64,000 nucleotides of DNA from Sapria himalayana. Taxonomy: Eukaryota; Streptophyta; Magnoliopsida; Malpighiales; Rafflesiaceae. Shown piece by piece: positions 26,540 through 37,489 of the stretch. The translations under genes and the position numbers were made by a program. Numbering within the stretch: position 1 is the first letter of the stretch; every line of letters starts with the position of its first letter. Location of the stretch: contig JAREIK010011373.1 of NCBI GenBank assembly GCA_029783825.1, positions 1 to 64,000 on the forward strand, in the 5' to 3' direction. The notes below the pieces were generated by a model that worked only from the letters and a program-made list of their open reading frames with translations, had not been told where the DNA came from and ran no database searches.

Positions 26540-27008
26540 TAGTTTTAAAATTAAAATAGCTAGGGAGAATTCCCTTACTTAATTAGCAAGGGAAAAATCG
26601 CTTGCTAAATTAGCTTGGGAATTTTCCGTAGCTAATTTAGACAGGGATAACTTTATTTTAGCAAAAATTTTTTTCCGTCGCTAAATTTATTTGCTAGGGA
26701 CTTTTTCCATCACTAAAATTTAGTGATGAGCACTTTAGTTAGGGAAAGCTTCTGTCATTATATCTATTTAGTGACAGAAACTCTCATTTAGCTTGCTAAT
26801 TTAGCTAGATAAATTATTTTTTTTGCTAGGAATTTTTTCGTCGCTAAATTATTAGCTAGAGATATTTTTCCTCACTAAATTTTAGTGATGATCACTTTAG
26901 ATTGAGAATAGTTCCGTCGTTAATCCATCGGTATATTCAGTTTGGTAAAGGAAAATGCCTATTTAGCTAGAGAATTGTCCCTAGCTATATGAGATTTTTC
27001 TTGTAGTG
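26540..27008 (+). repeat. CACTA-1 3' subterminal repeats and terminus
   Basis: The region has repeated words of the 'gctagggaattttcc' and 'gtcgctaaatt' type in both orientations. A larger unit with 'tagtgatga' and 'cactttag' is duplicated at 26721 and 26883, a 162-bp period. It ends in TTCTTGTAGTG at 27008. In En/Spm such subterminal repeats are bound by the element's own protein. The same words occur in CACTA-2 (31800-31880, 35353-35500) and at 29150-29423. Confidence 0.85.
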
Positions 27009-27449
27009 TTTATATATATGTAACATTTATAAAAATATTTAAAAAAAACATTATATCAAAGTCAAAAGTAAGGTATGGAAGAAGATGAGCTTTGATTGTT
27101 TCCGTTCAAGTGAAAAAGGAATCATAGACGATAAGATTAACCACTTAATGTAGTGAAAGCCATTGAGTGGAACAAGAGGTATTTTTTTGTTGCTTCTTTA
27201 TGCATATCTAGTGTGTAGCATAAATCATACTGTAATTTGTTGTAGATTTTTAAGTTGGGGTTTGCATATCATATCTGGTGGGGTTATGTTGGCTTTGGTG
27301 ATCATGAATATGACTAGGTGGAAATATGCATGAAGAATGCGGCTTCTTCTTAATTTTCTTAGTTAAAATATGATTCCTTATTAGGTAGACTTATCATTTG
27401 CATAACTTAAAGGTTTGACTATGTTGTTTTGGCCCATCATAGAGTCGGT

Positions 27450-27491
27450 AGAAAATAACAGCTAAGACCCTAGTGTTAGCTGTTATTTTCT
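27450..27491. other. perfect 16-bp inverted repeat (hairpin)
   Basis: 'agaaaataacagctaa' (27450-27465) and its exact reverse complement (27476-27491) are separated by 10 bases. It could form a stable hairpin in DNA or RNA. No adjacent gene explains it, and there is no U-tract to suggest a terminator. Confidence 0.6.
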
Positions 27492-27789
27492 ATGCCAGCA
27501 CTATTAGTGTCACCATTACCACCTTTCTGCTACCGACTCCCTTCTTAGTCTGTCAGTGCCACTACCCTCTTGATCACTATAATTTTACCTGCACCTATAC
27601 ATCATAGTATGTGTTTATGAGGGAAGGCATCCATAGTTTGTTTCCATTTTTAGGTGATAATTTTTGAAGCTATTGCTATATTTTTGTTTGATGAGGAGTA
27701 TAAGTAGTAGATATGATGACATTTTTTAGCAGCTATTCCAGTTCACTTTTTCATTAAGTTGTGCATGATGAACATCCTCCACAGTTGGT

Positions 27790-28095
27790 TAAAGCATTAT
27801 GTGATAAACTCAATTGGTGTAGAAGGGTACACCTCTTCCACTTATTTGCGTTGCCTTCATGATTAGGGTGATAAAATCAACTAAGAATGATGGAACCCTA
27901 AGCAAAGATGGCTAGTAATAGTGAATGAAATTGATCAATAAACCTTTAATGTGCGAGCCATCATGATCCTGATCTGACATTATCATGAGATGACCATATC
28001 TTATTGCTTTGATGCTATCATACTGCTTATGTTGTTGCAGCCCAAAAATCTTCTTGATGTTTTCAATTTTTTTGTATCTTAACTTAGACATCGAT
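27790..28095 (-). pseudogene. captured DNA topoisomerase II (TOP2) fragment
   Basis: On the minus strand the translation reads 'KIENIKKIFGLQQHKQYDSI', then 'RYGHLMIMSDQDHDGSHIKG', then 'LLINFIHYY', a TAG, then 'PSLLRVPSFLVDFI' and 'KAT'. This is the TOPRIM region of eukaryotic type II topoisomerase, including the DxDxDG metal-binding motif (here DQDHDG). The TAG (27912-27914) replaces the Trp of the family's FWPSLL. Only about 75 of some 1500 residues are present. The codons before KIENIKK in the same frame (28095-28274) do not match TOP2 and are unassigned. It is a transduplicated fragment without expected function. Confidence 0.88.
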
Positions 28096-28417
28096 TGGCC
28101 ATCCTTTGCATCAGCATCAATCACTTCTTCGGAAGGAATTGAGGTTAGAAACATAGAATCCACCCGCCATGCAGGCAAATTCAAAAAGATATACTTAATT
28201 GATGGAATCGGTAATGGGAAACCTTGTCGGACTAGAAGCCAAAATATTTCACGAGCTCTATATGTTATATACATCGAATTTTATATGTATTTTTTGATCC
28301 TTATTTTTCAAAACTAAAATGCATCAAGAGTTTTAAATATGGTGTTTGATTCTAGTATCGTGCAAGTTCAATAAACTAAAAGATTTTCATCTGAGTAATG
28401 TTGATTTCTTCTTCCAG

Positions 28418-28558
28418 ATTATGTACGGGTTAGTTATGAAGCTGATGTGTAAGAAGACCAAATACAGGCTTCATTCTCACGATGTACCATAAGGCTCAAG
28501 TAGTGGACATCAATTTATTACTGGATTCTCTCTTGGTGATGATTTCAATAGCTACTAG
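28418..28558 (+). pseudogene. captured SDF2-like (MIR domain) exon
   Basis: A 141-bp segment reads 'VMKLMCKKTKYRLHSHDVP', a stop, then 'GSSSGHQFITGFSLGDDFNS', Tyr and a stop. This matches the first MIR repeat of stromal cell-derived factor 2-like proteins (family pattern KLMHExTKxRLHSHDVPYGSGSGQQ). It is bounded by 'ttcttcttccag' on the left and 'gtaatt' on the right, so both splice sites of the original exon survive. That implies capture of genomic DNA and not of mRNA. Tyr became TAA and the last Trp became TAG. In plants SDF2 acts in ER protein quality control; this single exon cannot. Confidence 0.85.
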
Positions 28559-29423
28559 GTAATTATTTTATTTTTTCCATGTTCTAAAATAGTATGTTGG
28601 AAATTCAATATTTGTTTTATGGATAAAAATTTGCACAATGATTGGTAAATGATATATCTATGCTGCAAAGCTTCATAATTCTCTAAATCAGAATTCTTCA
28701 TGCATATTGGTAAATTCTATATAAGTGATGGTCATATATATAATTTTGCTAAATTAATAAGTTGCCAACCTTTATATCATTTAAGTTTGAATTGATGTGT
28801 ATGTAGGAAATGAAAGAAATGAAGAATACAATACAATAGAGATGACCTATATGGAGTCAAAGTTAGCAGCCTTGACAAGATAGTTAGCACACAGAGTTCC
28901 AGCAGAGTATCCACATATGAGAACCTATCACAAATACATCATATGGTGAGGATGATGATTTAGTTTAAAATGATTATATACCTATGTTATATTATTGTTT
29001 TAACTATGTAACTATTGTATCAAAATAATTTATTAACTACTTTTTCTTTTTGTTAATTTAAATAATGGTTTATAGTATATGTTTTTATTCAATTTAATAT
29101 AAAAATTTAAAAATATATAATTAAATATTTTGTAAAAAAATAAAATTATGAAAATAGCTTTGGAATGAAAATATCTAGGGAATTTTTCATAGCTCATTAA
29201 GCTAGAGAATTTTTTGTAAAGTTTCAATTGAAAAAAATTAATTATTATTCTTAATTACAATCAAAAATAGCAAGGAAAAATTTATAGTTAGCTATACAAT
29301 TTCCGTCATTAAAAAAATTGTTAGGGATTTTTCTAGTTAATATTTTATGAAGAGCACTTTAGATTGGGATAATTTTCATCAATAATTTGTCATTATTCTA
29401 TTTTAGTGATGGGAAAATCACAT

Positions 29424-29472
29424 ATAGATAGATAGATCGATCGATCGATCAAAAAATATTTACATAGATAGA

Positions 29473-29504
<32 letters not shown>

Positions 29505-29789
29505 TAGATAGATAGATAGATAGATTGATTGATTGATTGATAGATAGAAAGATGTATAGATATATAGATAGACAAATAGATATACATATAGATGAAAGAT
29601 ATATAGATAGATCGACATATAGATAGAAAGATATATAGATAGATAGATAGATAGATACAAATAGATATACAGATAGAAAGATAGATTGATTGATAGATTG
29701 ATTGATAGATAGATTCATAAAAATATTAATAGACAATTTGATAGATAGATAGATAGCCATATTGATAGATAGTTAGGTTGATAGTTAGG

Positions 29790-29821
<32 letters not shown>

Positions 29822-30622
29822 CAAATAGATAGACATATAGATAGACAAAGAATTAAATAGATTGATAATCATATAAATAGATAGATAAATAGACAAATAG
29901 ATAGATATATAGAGATATAGATAGAAAGATAGATAGAGTGTGAGACAAATAGACAGATAGATAGATAGATTTATAGACAGATTGATACACCTTGTAATAG
30001 ATTGATTGATTGAAAGGTAGATTGATAAATAGAAAGATAGACATATTCAAAGATAGATATGTAGACATATAGATAAAAAGATAGATTGTTTGATAGATAG
30101 ATAGATACACATAATGATAGAAATATTGATATAAAAATTGATAGATTTATAGATAGATTGCTAGAGAGATAGATAGATAAATAGATATATAGGTAGATAG
30201 ATAGTCATATATATATATATATATATATATATGAAAGATAGATAAGTAGATAGACATACAGATAGATAGATATATGGATAGATTGATAGACAGACAAATA
30301 GATAGATAGATAGATTGATTGATTGATTGATAGGTAGGTATATAGACAGATAGAAAAACATATAAATAGACATATAAATATATATTAGATAGAGAAATAG
30401 ATAGACAGATAGATATATAGATAAATATATATATATATATATATATATAGACAAATTGAAACATAGAATGATAAATAGATAGATCAACATATAAATAGAC
30501 TGATAGATTGCCAGATAGATAAATATATAGATAGATAGATAGAAAGTTAGATAGTTAGATAGATAGACAGATATATAGATAGATTGATAGACATATAGCT
30601 ATTTAGATAAATAGACAGATAC

Positions 30623-30653
<31 letters not shown>

Positions 30654-31117
30654 GATAGAAAAATTGATTGATAGTTAGATATATAGATAGATAGATAGAC
30701 ATATTGATAGATAGATTAATAGACAGATCGATAGACAGATTTATAGATAGATAGATTGTTGATAGATAGATAGATTGATATAAAGATAGATACACATAGA
30801 TAGCTAGAAAAATTTACAAAAAAATAAAGAGATAGATAGACAGATAGATTCTTAGATAGATAATAGACGAATATAAAGATAGAAAGATAGAAAGAAAGAA
30901 AGATAAATAAACATATAGATAGACAAATAGATTGGTAGATAGATAGTTAGGTCGATTGATAGATAGAAAGATAGATAGATAGATATATAGAAAGATATAT
31001 AGACATATAGATAAATAGAGTGATAGATAGATATCAAGACAAATAGATAGATAGATAGACAGATAGAGAGACAAATAGATAAATATATTGATATACAAAT
31101 AGATAGACTGATGATAT

Positions 31118-31165
<48 letters not shown>

Positions 31166-31777
31166 GATAGATAGATAGATAGATAGATAGACAAATAGAT
31201 AGATAGATTAATAGACAAATAGATAGATAGATAGACAAACAGATAGATAAATAGACACATAGATAGATTGACAGATAGATAGACAAATAGTTAGATAGAT
31301 ATATAGATAGTTAGATAGATAGATAGATAGATATAAAGACTGATAGATAAAGAGACATAATGATAGATAAATAGATAGATTGACAGATAAATAGACAAAT
31401 AGATAGACCAGATAGATAGATAGATAGACAAATAGATAGAAAGATAGAGAGACATATAGATAGGTAGATATAAAGACAGATTGAGAGACAAATTTTTTGA
31501 CAGATTGATAGCCAGATAGATAGACAGATAGAAAAACAAATTTATAGATAGATAAGTAGATAGATAGATAAAGACATAGATAGATTGATAGACATATTGA
31601 TAAAAAGATTGATATACATAATTATAGATAGATAGACATATTGATATACAGATTTATAGATAGATTGATAGATTCAGATAGAAAGATTGATAGATTGAAA
31701 AATATATAGATAGATATATATTTAGATAAATAGATACACATAGATATAAATAAATATATAAATAGATAGATAGAGAT
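29424..31777 (-). repeat. GATA array, left part (GATA on + strand)
   Basis: This is a degenerate GATA/TAGA tetranucleotide array, the reverse complement of arrays A to C, with (TA)n blocks at 30210-30232, 30427-30448 and 31121-31162. All minus-strand open frames here are translations of the repeat. It stops at the first base of CACTA-2 and resumes after it, so the two parts were once one array. Confidence 0.95.
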
Positions 31778-31873
31778 CACTAAAAGAAAAATCCCAAATA
31801 GCTATTAACTAGCTTGGAGTTTTTCTGTAGCTTAAGTGGATATAACGATGGATTAACAATGGAACCTTTCCCA

Positions 31874-31881
31874 ATTTAAAG
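31874..31881 (+). repeat. hAT-2 target site duplication, left copy
   Basis: 'atttaaag' precedes the hAT terminus and pairs with 'atctaaag' at 35353-35360, seven of eight bases identical. The site lies in the CACTA subterminal word 'caatctaaagtgct'. Confidence 0.75.
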
Positions 31882-34800
31882 TAGAAGTGTCAAACAAGTT
31901 GTGGTGAGCCGGCCTACCATGAGTTTTGTATGGCCAACCATGCTACCATGCCGGGCTAGGCACAGCTACAGTAACTATGCCATGCCTGGCCCTACACGGT
32001 TTATTCAAGCAAGGCTCGACATGGTTTGGTTGGCATGGCTGGTTTTTGGTCGTGCCTGGTCAGGCCTGTACAAGGCAGTTTAAAAAAATTTAACTTTTTT
32101 TTATTTTTTCATTTTTTGTTTAGAATATTTATGTATTTATAAAATATAAATTAGATAATAATTAAAAATATTTAAATTGAAAATTGTAAATATTTGAATA
32201 GTTATTAAGTTTATTTTTTTTATGTTATTAGTTTTAATTGTGTTTTAATTAGATTATAATTTATTATAAATATATTTTAGAATTTTTAATGAAATTATTA
32301 AAAATAAACACAAAATTTATTTAACAAAAATAACAAAGTCACACTCACAAAGCCAAGTGCCAAGTAGCCAAACTAAAGTAAATACAATTTAAATAAAAAT
32401 AAGTACAAAACATTGAAATCAAAAATCAGAATCAAGAATAATTCATAAGGAAAAGCATAATTGTAACAAAAGTGTCGCTGTCTGGGTGTCGGAATTTTGC
32501 AATCGTCAACCATCAAGCATCAATTAGCAACCTCATTAATCATCTATCTTCATATTATTATCATCCTCAACCTCAATATCAATATCACTATCATATGGAT
32601 CATCAATAGTAATCAACTCCTCCGCATTCATTATAGTCCCACTCCCAGTCCCAGCACGATCCTTAATGCAAAACCTTGAATCCTTCCAATCCTTCATGCA
32701 TACTAAAGCCTCACAATATCTTGACATAATCTCTATCTCCTATTCAAAATCACATTCACTGCAAAAAAAATAAGTAGGCTCCACTGCTACGCTCGACATA
32801 TGAGGAGTCAATAGATCTTATGTCATCTTAGATAGCATGGGAAAGTTGGACTCATATGATTTCCATCACTATAATATATCAAGATTCTCAGTATCAGAAT
32901 GTGATAGGATTGAGCAGTAATCAGTATCTAAGTACCGAGACAGCTCGCTACTATTCGATGGTCTGCCCCATCATTTTCCCCTAGCTAACTACTTGGAAAA
33001 ACATCATCTCTGAATATGGTATCAATGTCCATACTCATAGCCTCACTACTACTACCTACCATACCTAGTTCATAGTATGTGAAAAGGTCAGTCAACTTCT
33101 CATGAATGAACCCTTCAGGCGAGTCTTCTAGGTTCATGCATGAGGAAATGTAAGTCAAAATGTTATCTACCCCTTCCACCTTAACCCTAAGGTCCATGCA
33201 TATAGCGAGATAATAAAGAGATGGAATGGTAGACTACTACTTTAAGAACTTGGTTTCCATATCTGTAACCATATGGCTAAGTTTCGGATCAGCTCGATAC
33301 TACTTAAACATGCTACTAATCTTGCATATGCATCTGAGTACAATTCAAGTCATGGGAGTATAAACTAACGAACACATGTTCATAATCTCATAAAAAATCT
33401 TCAGGAATCATAAATTAAATTCATAAAACTTAATTAGTGTCGTCACAAAAAAGTTCATCACTATTACTATTGACGTAGTCAGATATCATGTGTTTGTATC
33501 CAACACATGACTCCAACATTAGGTACATATAATTCCAATAGTGTCTAACATATGATTGGAATTTCTTCTTCTTAAGATTCACAGACAAATAAAGACTACT
33601 GAGCTCCAATTGTCTGTGATGCATACAAATATATTTTAGTGAGTTACATATGTTTTCCAAAGCGGGGAAACACACCTTCATCCCTACTTGTAAAATCATG
33701 TAAATCACATGACACATGCATCTAATGTGGAAAATCTCTATTAATACAGCCTCTCTAATATTCCTAACAAACATGTTAATCACTACTCCATTATTAGATA
33801 TGTTATCGAATGCGATACTGCAATTTTTTTTTGAATTTTATATTCACTAAAGATAACACACACTCAAAAATGGCAGGCCCATCATTAGGATGAAGAATCT
33901 AGGAGAATCTTAAAATGGCAGGCCCATCATTATTAGAATCTACATAGTGAGTGGTGAGACATGCATAAGATGCATCATATTGACTAGTCCAGATATCGGA
34001 CGTCATGGACACCACTCCACTAAATACCATAAATTCATTAATTATTAATTATTAATTATTTTTCTAACTTATAATATTTTAATATATCGTTCCAAGATGT
34101 GGACCTAGAAAACCTATGATAAGTAGGTTGAAAATATGTCTGCATGATGCTCACTATCCTTAGATCTTCCAAAAATCTATTTGGAAGATCCATCAATGTG
34201 ATAAGTATGCTCATGCTGTCCCAACCCAACTCGCTATGGTATATGAAGGCGGTAAACTTTAAGATTGAATTGGATCTAGTCTCAAAAAATGTAGAGATAA
34301 GTTGGATTTGCCTAGAATCTAATGCACCATGTGTTTTGGTGCATAATTCGGCATGCCTTTTAAGGTGTCCAGTTCCTAACATACTCTTACAAGTTAAACT
34401 TTTCTTACAATATTTGTACAGTGTCATTTCTTCTTTCTCACCCCTAATATTTTTTTGTTTTATTATATTAGAATGAGTCCAAACTACAGAAGTCCTCTTT
34501 ATTTTTTGTATTTTAGATGTTTGGGCTGAGATGACCGGAGAAACCAAAGTTTCAGCAACCTGAGAACTTTGTGTAAGATTTTTATTTTCTAAATTTAAAT
34601 TAATTTTAATAGTATTTGTATTTGTTATTTTTTTGGTTTTTATAGACAAAAGGATAGCTTAAAGAGTAGAGAGAAAAAAATAGAAATACCTGTAAAGTAG
34701 TGTAAAGGAAAAGCACATGCACCAAAAATCCAACTTCTTAAGTCCAATGAAAACACCAACTAAAGATGAGCCTGAGTTGTGAACCCAGAAAAGCCGAGCC

Positions 34801-35352
34801 AAAATCCCAAGAGAGAGAATTTTAGGAAAGTGGTTTGAGAGAGAGAATGTGAGTTTTTATGTTTTTTAAAAACATAAAAATTAGAGAGAGGGGGTGGGTG
34901 ATTTTATAGTAAAAAATTTAGAATTTTTAGTAATAAAATTTTTTTTTTTAATTTTTAAAAATTTTTTTTGGGCAGAATCATGTGGGCCGTCGGATTCTAC
35001 ACCATAGCCATTGAAGGCAAATTCGATGACTAAATTTCAAATAATTTTTCTTTGAATATTTGAACCATTGGTTGTAAGCTAGTAACATGCCATTGACGTT
35101 GGGGTTAGTTTAGATCCAGGCCTACCTTGTTTCCAGATCTATAAGGCTGAGCCTCAGCCTGATGAGGCAATACGGTAGTGGTACCTCGGCTCGTGCCGAG
35201 GTACTGAGCCAAACAGGCCATGTACCATGTCGGGCCAGACATAGCATGAGACCCGATTGGCTTCAGCACAACATGGCATGGGCACGGGCATAAGAAAATC
35301 CAGTGCCGTGCCGGGCTTGGCACAACACAAATTGGCCCATTTGACACCTCTA
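31882..35352 (-). mobile_element. hAT-2 transposon (3471 bp) nested in CACTA-2
   Basis: It begins 'tagaagtgtcaaac' and ends 'tttgacacctcta', inverted repeats of the same family as hAT-1 with one substitution. Target duplications of 8 bp (7/8) flank it. The subterminal regions show the 'ccatgccgggctaggcac' type of GC-rich words, but more decayed than in hAT-1. The transposase relic reads on the minus strand, the same sense as CACTA-2. Confidence 0.9.
32536..34649 (-). pseudogene. hAT-2 transposase pseudogene
   Basis: Minus strand, best ATG at 34649. The N-terminal frame of 197 codons holds the BED finger region: 'TSVVWTHSNI' with the conserved Trp intact, 'YKYCKK' and 'GTGHLKRHAELC'. The first zinc Cys seen in hAT-1 (CKYC) is Tyr here, so the finger is defective. 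The frame ends at 34056, shortly after 'MQTYFQPTYHRFSRSTS'. The catalytic region is shattered; 33430-33783 keeps 'RNIREAVLIEIFHIRCMCHV' and 33000-33197 keeps 'MDLRVKVEG'. The final piece, 32536-32727, encodes the acidic C-terminus. It aligns with hAT-1 throughout and is clearly the more decayed copy. Confidence 0.88.
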
Positions 35353-35500
35353 ATCTAAAGTGCTAGTCACAAAACTTAAAGAGTAAATATTTTCTCTATC
35401 AAAATTAGCAAGAGAAAATTCCCTAGCTAAATTATCGAAGGAAAATTCCCTAGCTAAATTAGCGACAGAAAAATCTCTAGCTTTATTCATTCCAAAATTA
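35353..35500 (-). repeat. CACTA-2 3' subterminal repeats
   Basis: Words such as 'ttccctagctaaattat', 'cgaaggaaaattccctagct' and 'ctaaattagcgacagaaaaa' are the reverse complement of the CACTA-1 subterminal repeats at 26556-26900. The part nearer the terminus (31791-31880) is cut off by hAT-2. Confidence 0.8.
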
Positions 35501-35785
35501 GTTTCATATTTTTAATTTTTTACATAAAATTTAATTACATATTTTTATAAAAACATAAACTATAAATCATTGTTTATAATTAACAAAAAATAAAACAATT
35601 AATAAAATATTTTGATATAATTTGTTACATAGTTAAAACAGAAACATAACAAAACTTGATTATATCTTATTCTTCATCAATGTATCTAATGATAGTGCAT
35701 AAAGTATAAACTGCCTGTGAAATTGACGTTGCTTTCTCACCCCCACCTCCTCAAGATCTACATACTAATCTAGGACCTAAGCATG
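35501..35785. other. CACTA-2 3' noncoding segment
   Basis: This AT-rich sequence matches CACTA-1 near 26300-26540 in inverse orientation, for example the 'gcactatcattagatacatt' stretch read on the minus strand versus 'ttgtcggtagatacattgat' at about 26333. No gene is seen. Confidence 0.55.
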
Positions 35786-35992
35786 TTACTCCATGACCAT
35801 CTGCATTGCTTCCTTTAGTTCTAGTCTGTATTTCCTCTCTACCTCCAACTCCTTCCTTTTTTTCCCAATGCCCTTCTTGTAACTAGCTGCTCTTCCAACA
35901 ACACTTTTTTTAACCTTGCGATTAGTTCCAGTATGTATACTTGTGCATGTATGTATGTGTATGTGTGTATGTGTGTGTAAACACAGACACAT
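35786..35992 (-). pseudogene. CACTA-2 C-terminal exon remnant, Lys/Glu-rich
   Basis: A minus-strand frame of 68 codons starts in a (CA)n-derived His/Thr stretch. It continues as 'KSVVGRAASYKKGIGKKRKE' and 'LEVERKYRLELKEAMQMVME' before its stop. The second half looks like a short amphipathic helix of the type found at the end of CACTA-encoded proteins. No domain match can be claimed. The matching region of CACTA-1 (25600-25910) has a different low-complexity sequence. Confidence 0.35.
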
Positions 35993-36059
35993 GTACTTTC
36001 ATGCTAATACACATACCATCAAAGTCAATAGAAATAAATAATCTAGGGCTTAAAAACAC

Positions 36060-36205
36060 ACATATAGGTCTCTCAGGCATGGTCAGCATCTTCTAGTTTT
36101 TTGTCCTTTGGTACTCTACGCAGATAGAGAACATTGTTACACCTGCACATGGAGCATAATATACTATATTTTACAAACCAATAAAGAACACAACACAATG
36201 TCACT
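36060..36205 (-). other. CACTA-2 exon-like block shared with CACTA-1
   Basis: Read on the minus strand, this matches 24725-24860 of CACTA-1 closely, including 'ctccatgtgcaggtgtaaca' and the stretch ending 'gctgaccatgcctgagag'. It fixes the right border of the sequence that is extra in CACTA-2. Confidence 0.75.
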
Positions 36206-36850
36206 GATAAATAGATAGACTAGTGCATGCAACACCAACTGCTATTTGTAAGAAATTTCATACAATGAGATAATCATTAGCTTATTTTTAAATTACCGAA
36301 TCAAGATTTCCCCAAGATTTCTAGTGAACTACCCATCAACATATTCTTCTAAGTTGCTCAGCTTCATGCATCAGTCCATGATTAATTATAAGAAAGTTAA
36401 AAAGGAGTTTTGTATGGAAATAATATGTTTTATATAAAAATTCCAAAATATGATGCTTGTTTAAAAAATATTACCAAACTAGTGCATCTAGAAATAGCAT
36501 GGTAATGGGCATCATTGTTAATAAAAATCATTTCCACTCTATTGAATTTTAAAAATCATGAACTTCATCAATGTCTGCTCCACTTGATGATGTCAAATTC
36601 GGGCTTGAATTTGGGTTTGACACAAGATTCAGATTGGATTCATTTCTGCTTTCAATATTGCATCTTGGCCATATAGATTTCTAAGTGAGCAGCCAAGTTA
36701 TGTTGGTGGTTTGATCAAGAGATGATGTAGAAACTAAAGATGAAAAAGATAAATTTAACTTGATGGTTTTTTTTGGATTGAAATGGAGAAGCCACATGTG
36801 GCAAGCATCCCTTGATTTGTTGAAGTTGACAAGTTCAATCTAAATCATGA

Positions 36851-37174
36851 TTAAAGAAAAAAGAACAAATCATTTAATAGGAGGAAAATGATATAGATAC
36901 ATTCGAGTATGAAAATTCCATATTTCATATTTAATAAAACAAATAGGCACCTTATCATTGCCCCTCTTTTCTTCTTTATACTGTGGGAGCCATGATAATA
37001 AACTCGAGCAAGCATAACCTGCAGAAATGAAGTCATGGTTTTGAACTTGAGATTCTTTGTCGAGGTTAATGGAGCAATTAGGGCTATATGTTGCGCTATT
37101 TGTAAGTAATCAAGATTCAATCTTTTGCCAGCCAGAGCCACTCTCACATGTAGATGTTTTTCTCCTGCACCCAT
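36851..37174 (-). CDS. unrecognised 107-codon frame in CACTA-2
   Basis: This minus-strand frame from an ATG at 37174 begins 'MGAGEKHLHVRVALAGKRLN' and continues with 'LDYLQIAQHIALIAPL'. The last third is hydrophobic and AT-rich and is probably intron or noncoding: a GT-like donor could follow 'MTSFLQ' near 37018. I do not recognise the family. It lies just downstream (minus sense) of the duplicated fragments and may belong to the same captured gene. Confidence 0.25.
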   Translation of the reverse strand: MGAGEKHLHVRVALAGKRLNLDYLQIAQHIALIAPLTSTKNLKFKTMTSFLQVMLARVYYHGSHSIKKKRGAMIRCLFVLLNMKYGIFILECIYIIFLLLNDLFFFL

Positions 37175-37489
37175 TTTTCTTCTTTTTTAAAACTTTGTCA
37201 AATGCATGACTAGTGAAATATGAAGTGTTTATGCATGCTTATATACAATAGTTTACACGATAGTACATATGAATAAGTGTGTGGGTTTATGTGTTTGTGT
37301 GTGCCTTTGTGGGTGTGTAGGTGAGTCATTGATGGGTAGCATATATGACTCATATATCACACTAGAGAAATTTGAAAGGAAAAAGTTAAAAAAAAAATGA
37401 TTCATTTTGCCCATTGAGATTGAGGCTAATATTCAGGCTTCCAACTGGAGCAGTGACTAGATAAAGTTCCCAAATAGTCTCTAGAGAGG

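Larger units (their letters stand above)
14795..27008 (+). mobile_element. CACTA-1: En/Spm transposon, decayed, 5' end not located
   Basis: This element has a CACTA gene order on the + strand: tnp2 transposase, then a Ptta/En/Spm gene, then a subterminal repeat region ending in 'tttttcttgtagtg' at 26995-27008. That is the reverse complement of the common terminus CACTACAAGAAAAA. No matching CACTA terminus was found upstream of the first exon, so the 5' end is lost or too diverged, and the start given is only the first coding base. The element has lost coding capacity through many stops and frameshifts and carries a nested hAT at 18063-21460. Confidence 0.88.
27009..29423 (+). mobile_element. 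CACTA-3 remnant with captured gene fragments, both termini missing
   Basis: This lies between the CACTA-1 terminus and the GATA array. The stretch 28800-28930 resembles the end of the CACTA Ptta gene ('gacctatatggagtcaaag' compares with 'cctatatagagtcgcagtt' at about 23980). The stretch 29150-29423 carries CACTA subterminal words ('tctagggaatttttc', 'gcactttagattggg', 'ttttagtgatg'). The terminal TAGTG and the preceding tens of bases are missing, and GATA repeats start at once. Fragments of TOP2 and an SDF2-like gene lie inside, as in Pack-CACTA elements. Confidence 0.6.

Noticed and set aside
28009..28317. 102-codon + strand frame opposite the TOP2 fragment
   Set aside because: It is a shadow of the TOP2-like coding frame, and the sequence shows no domain.
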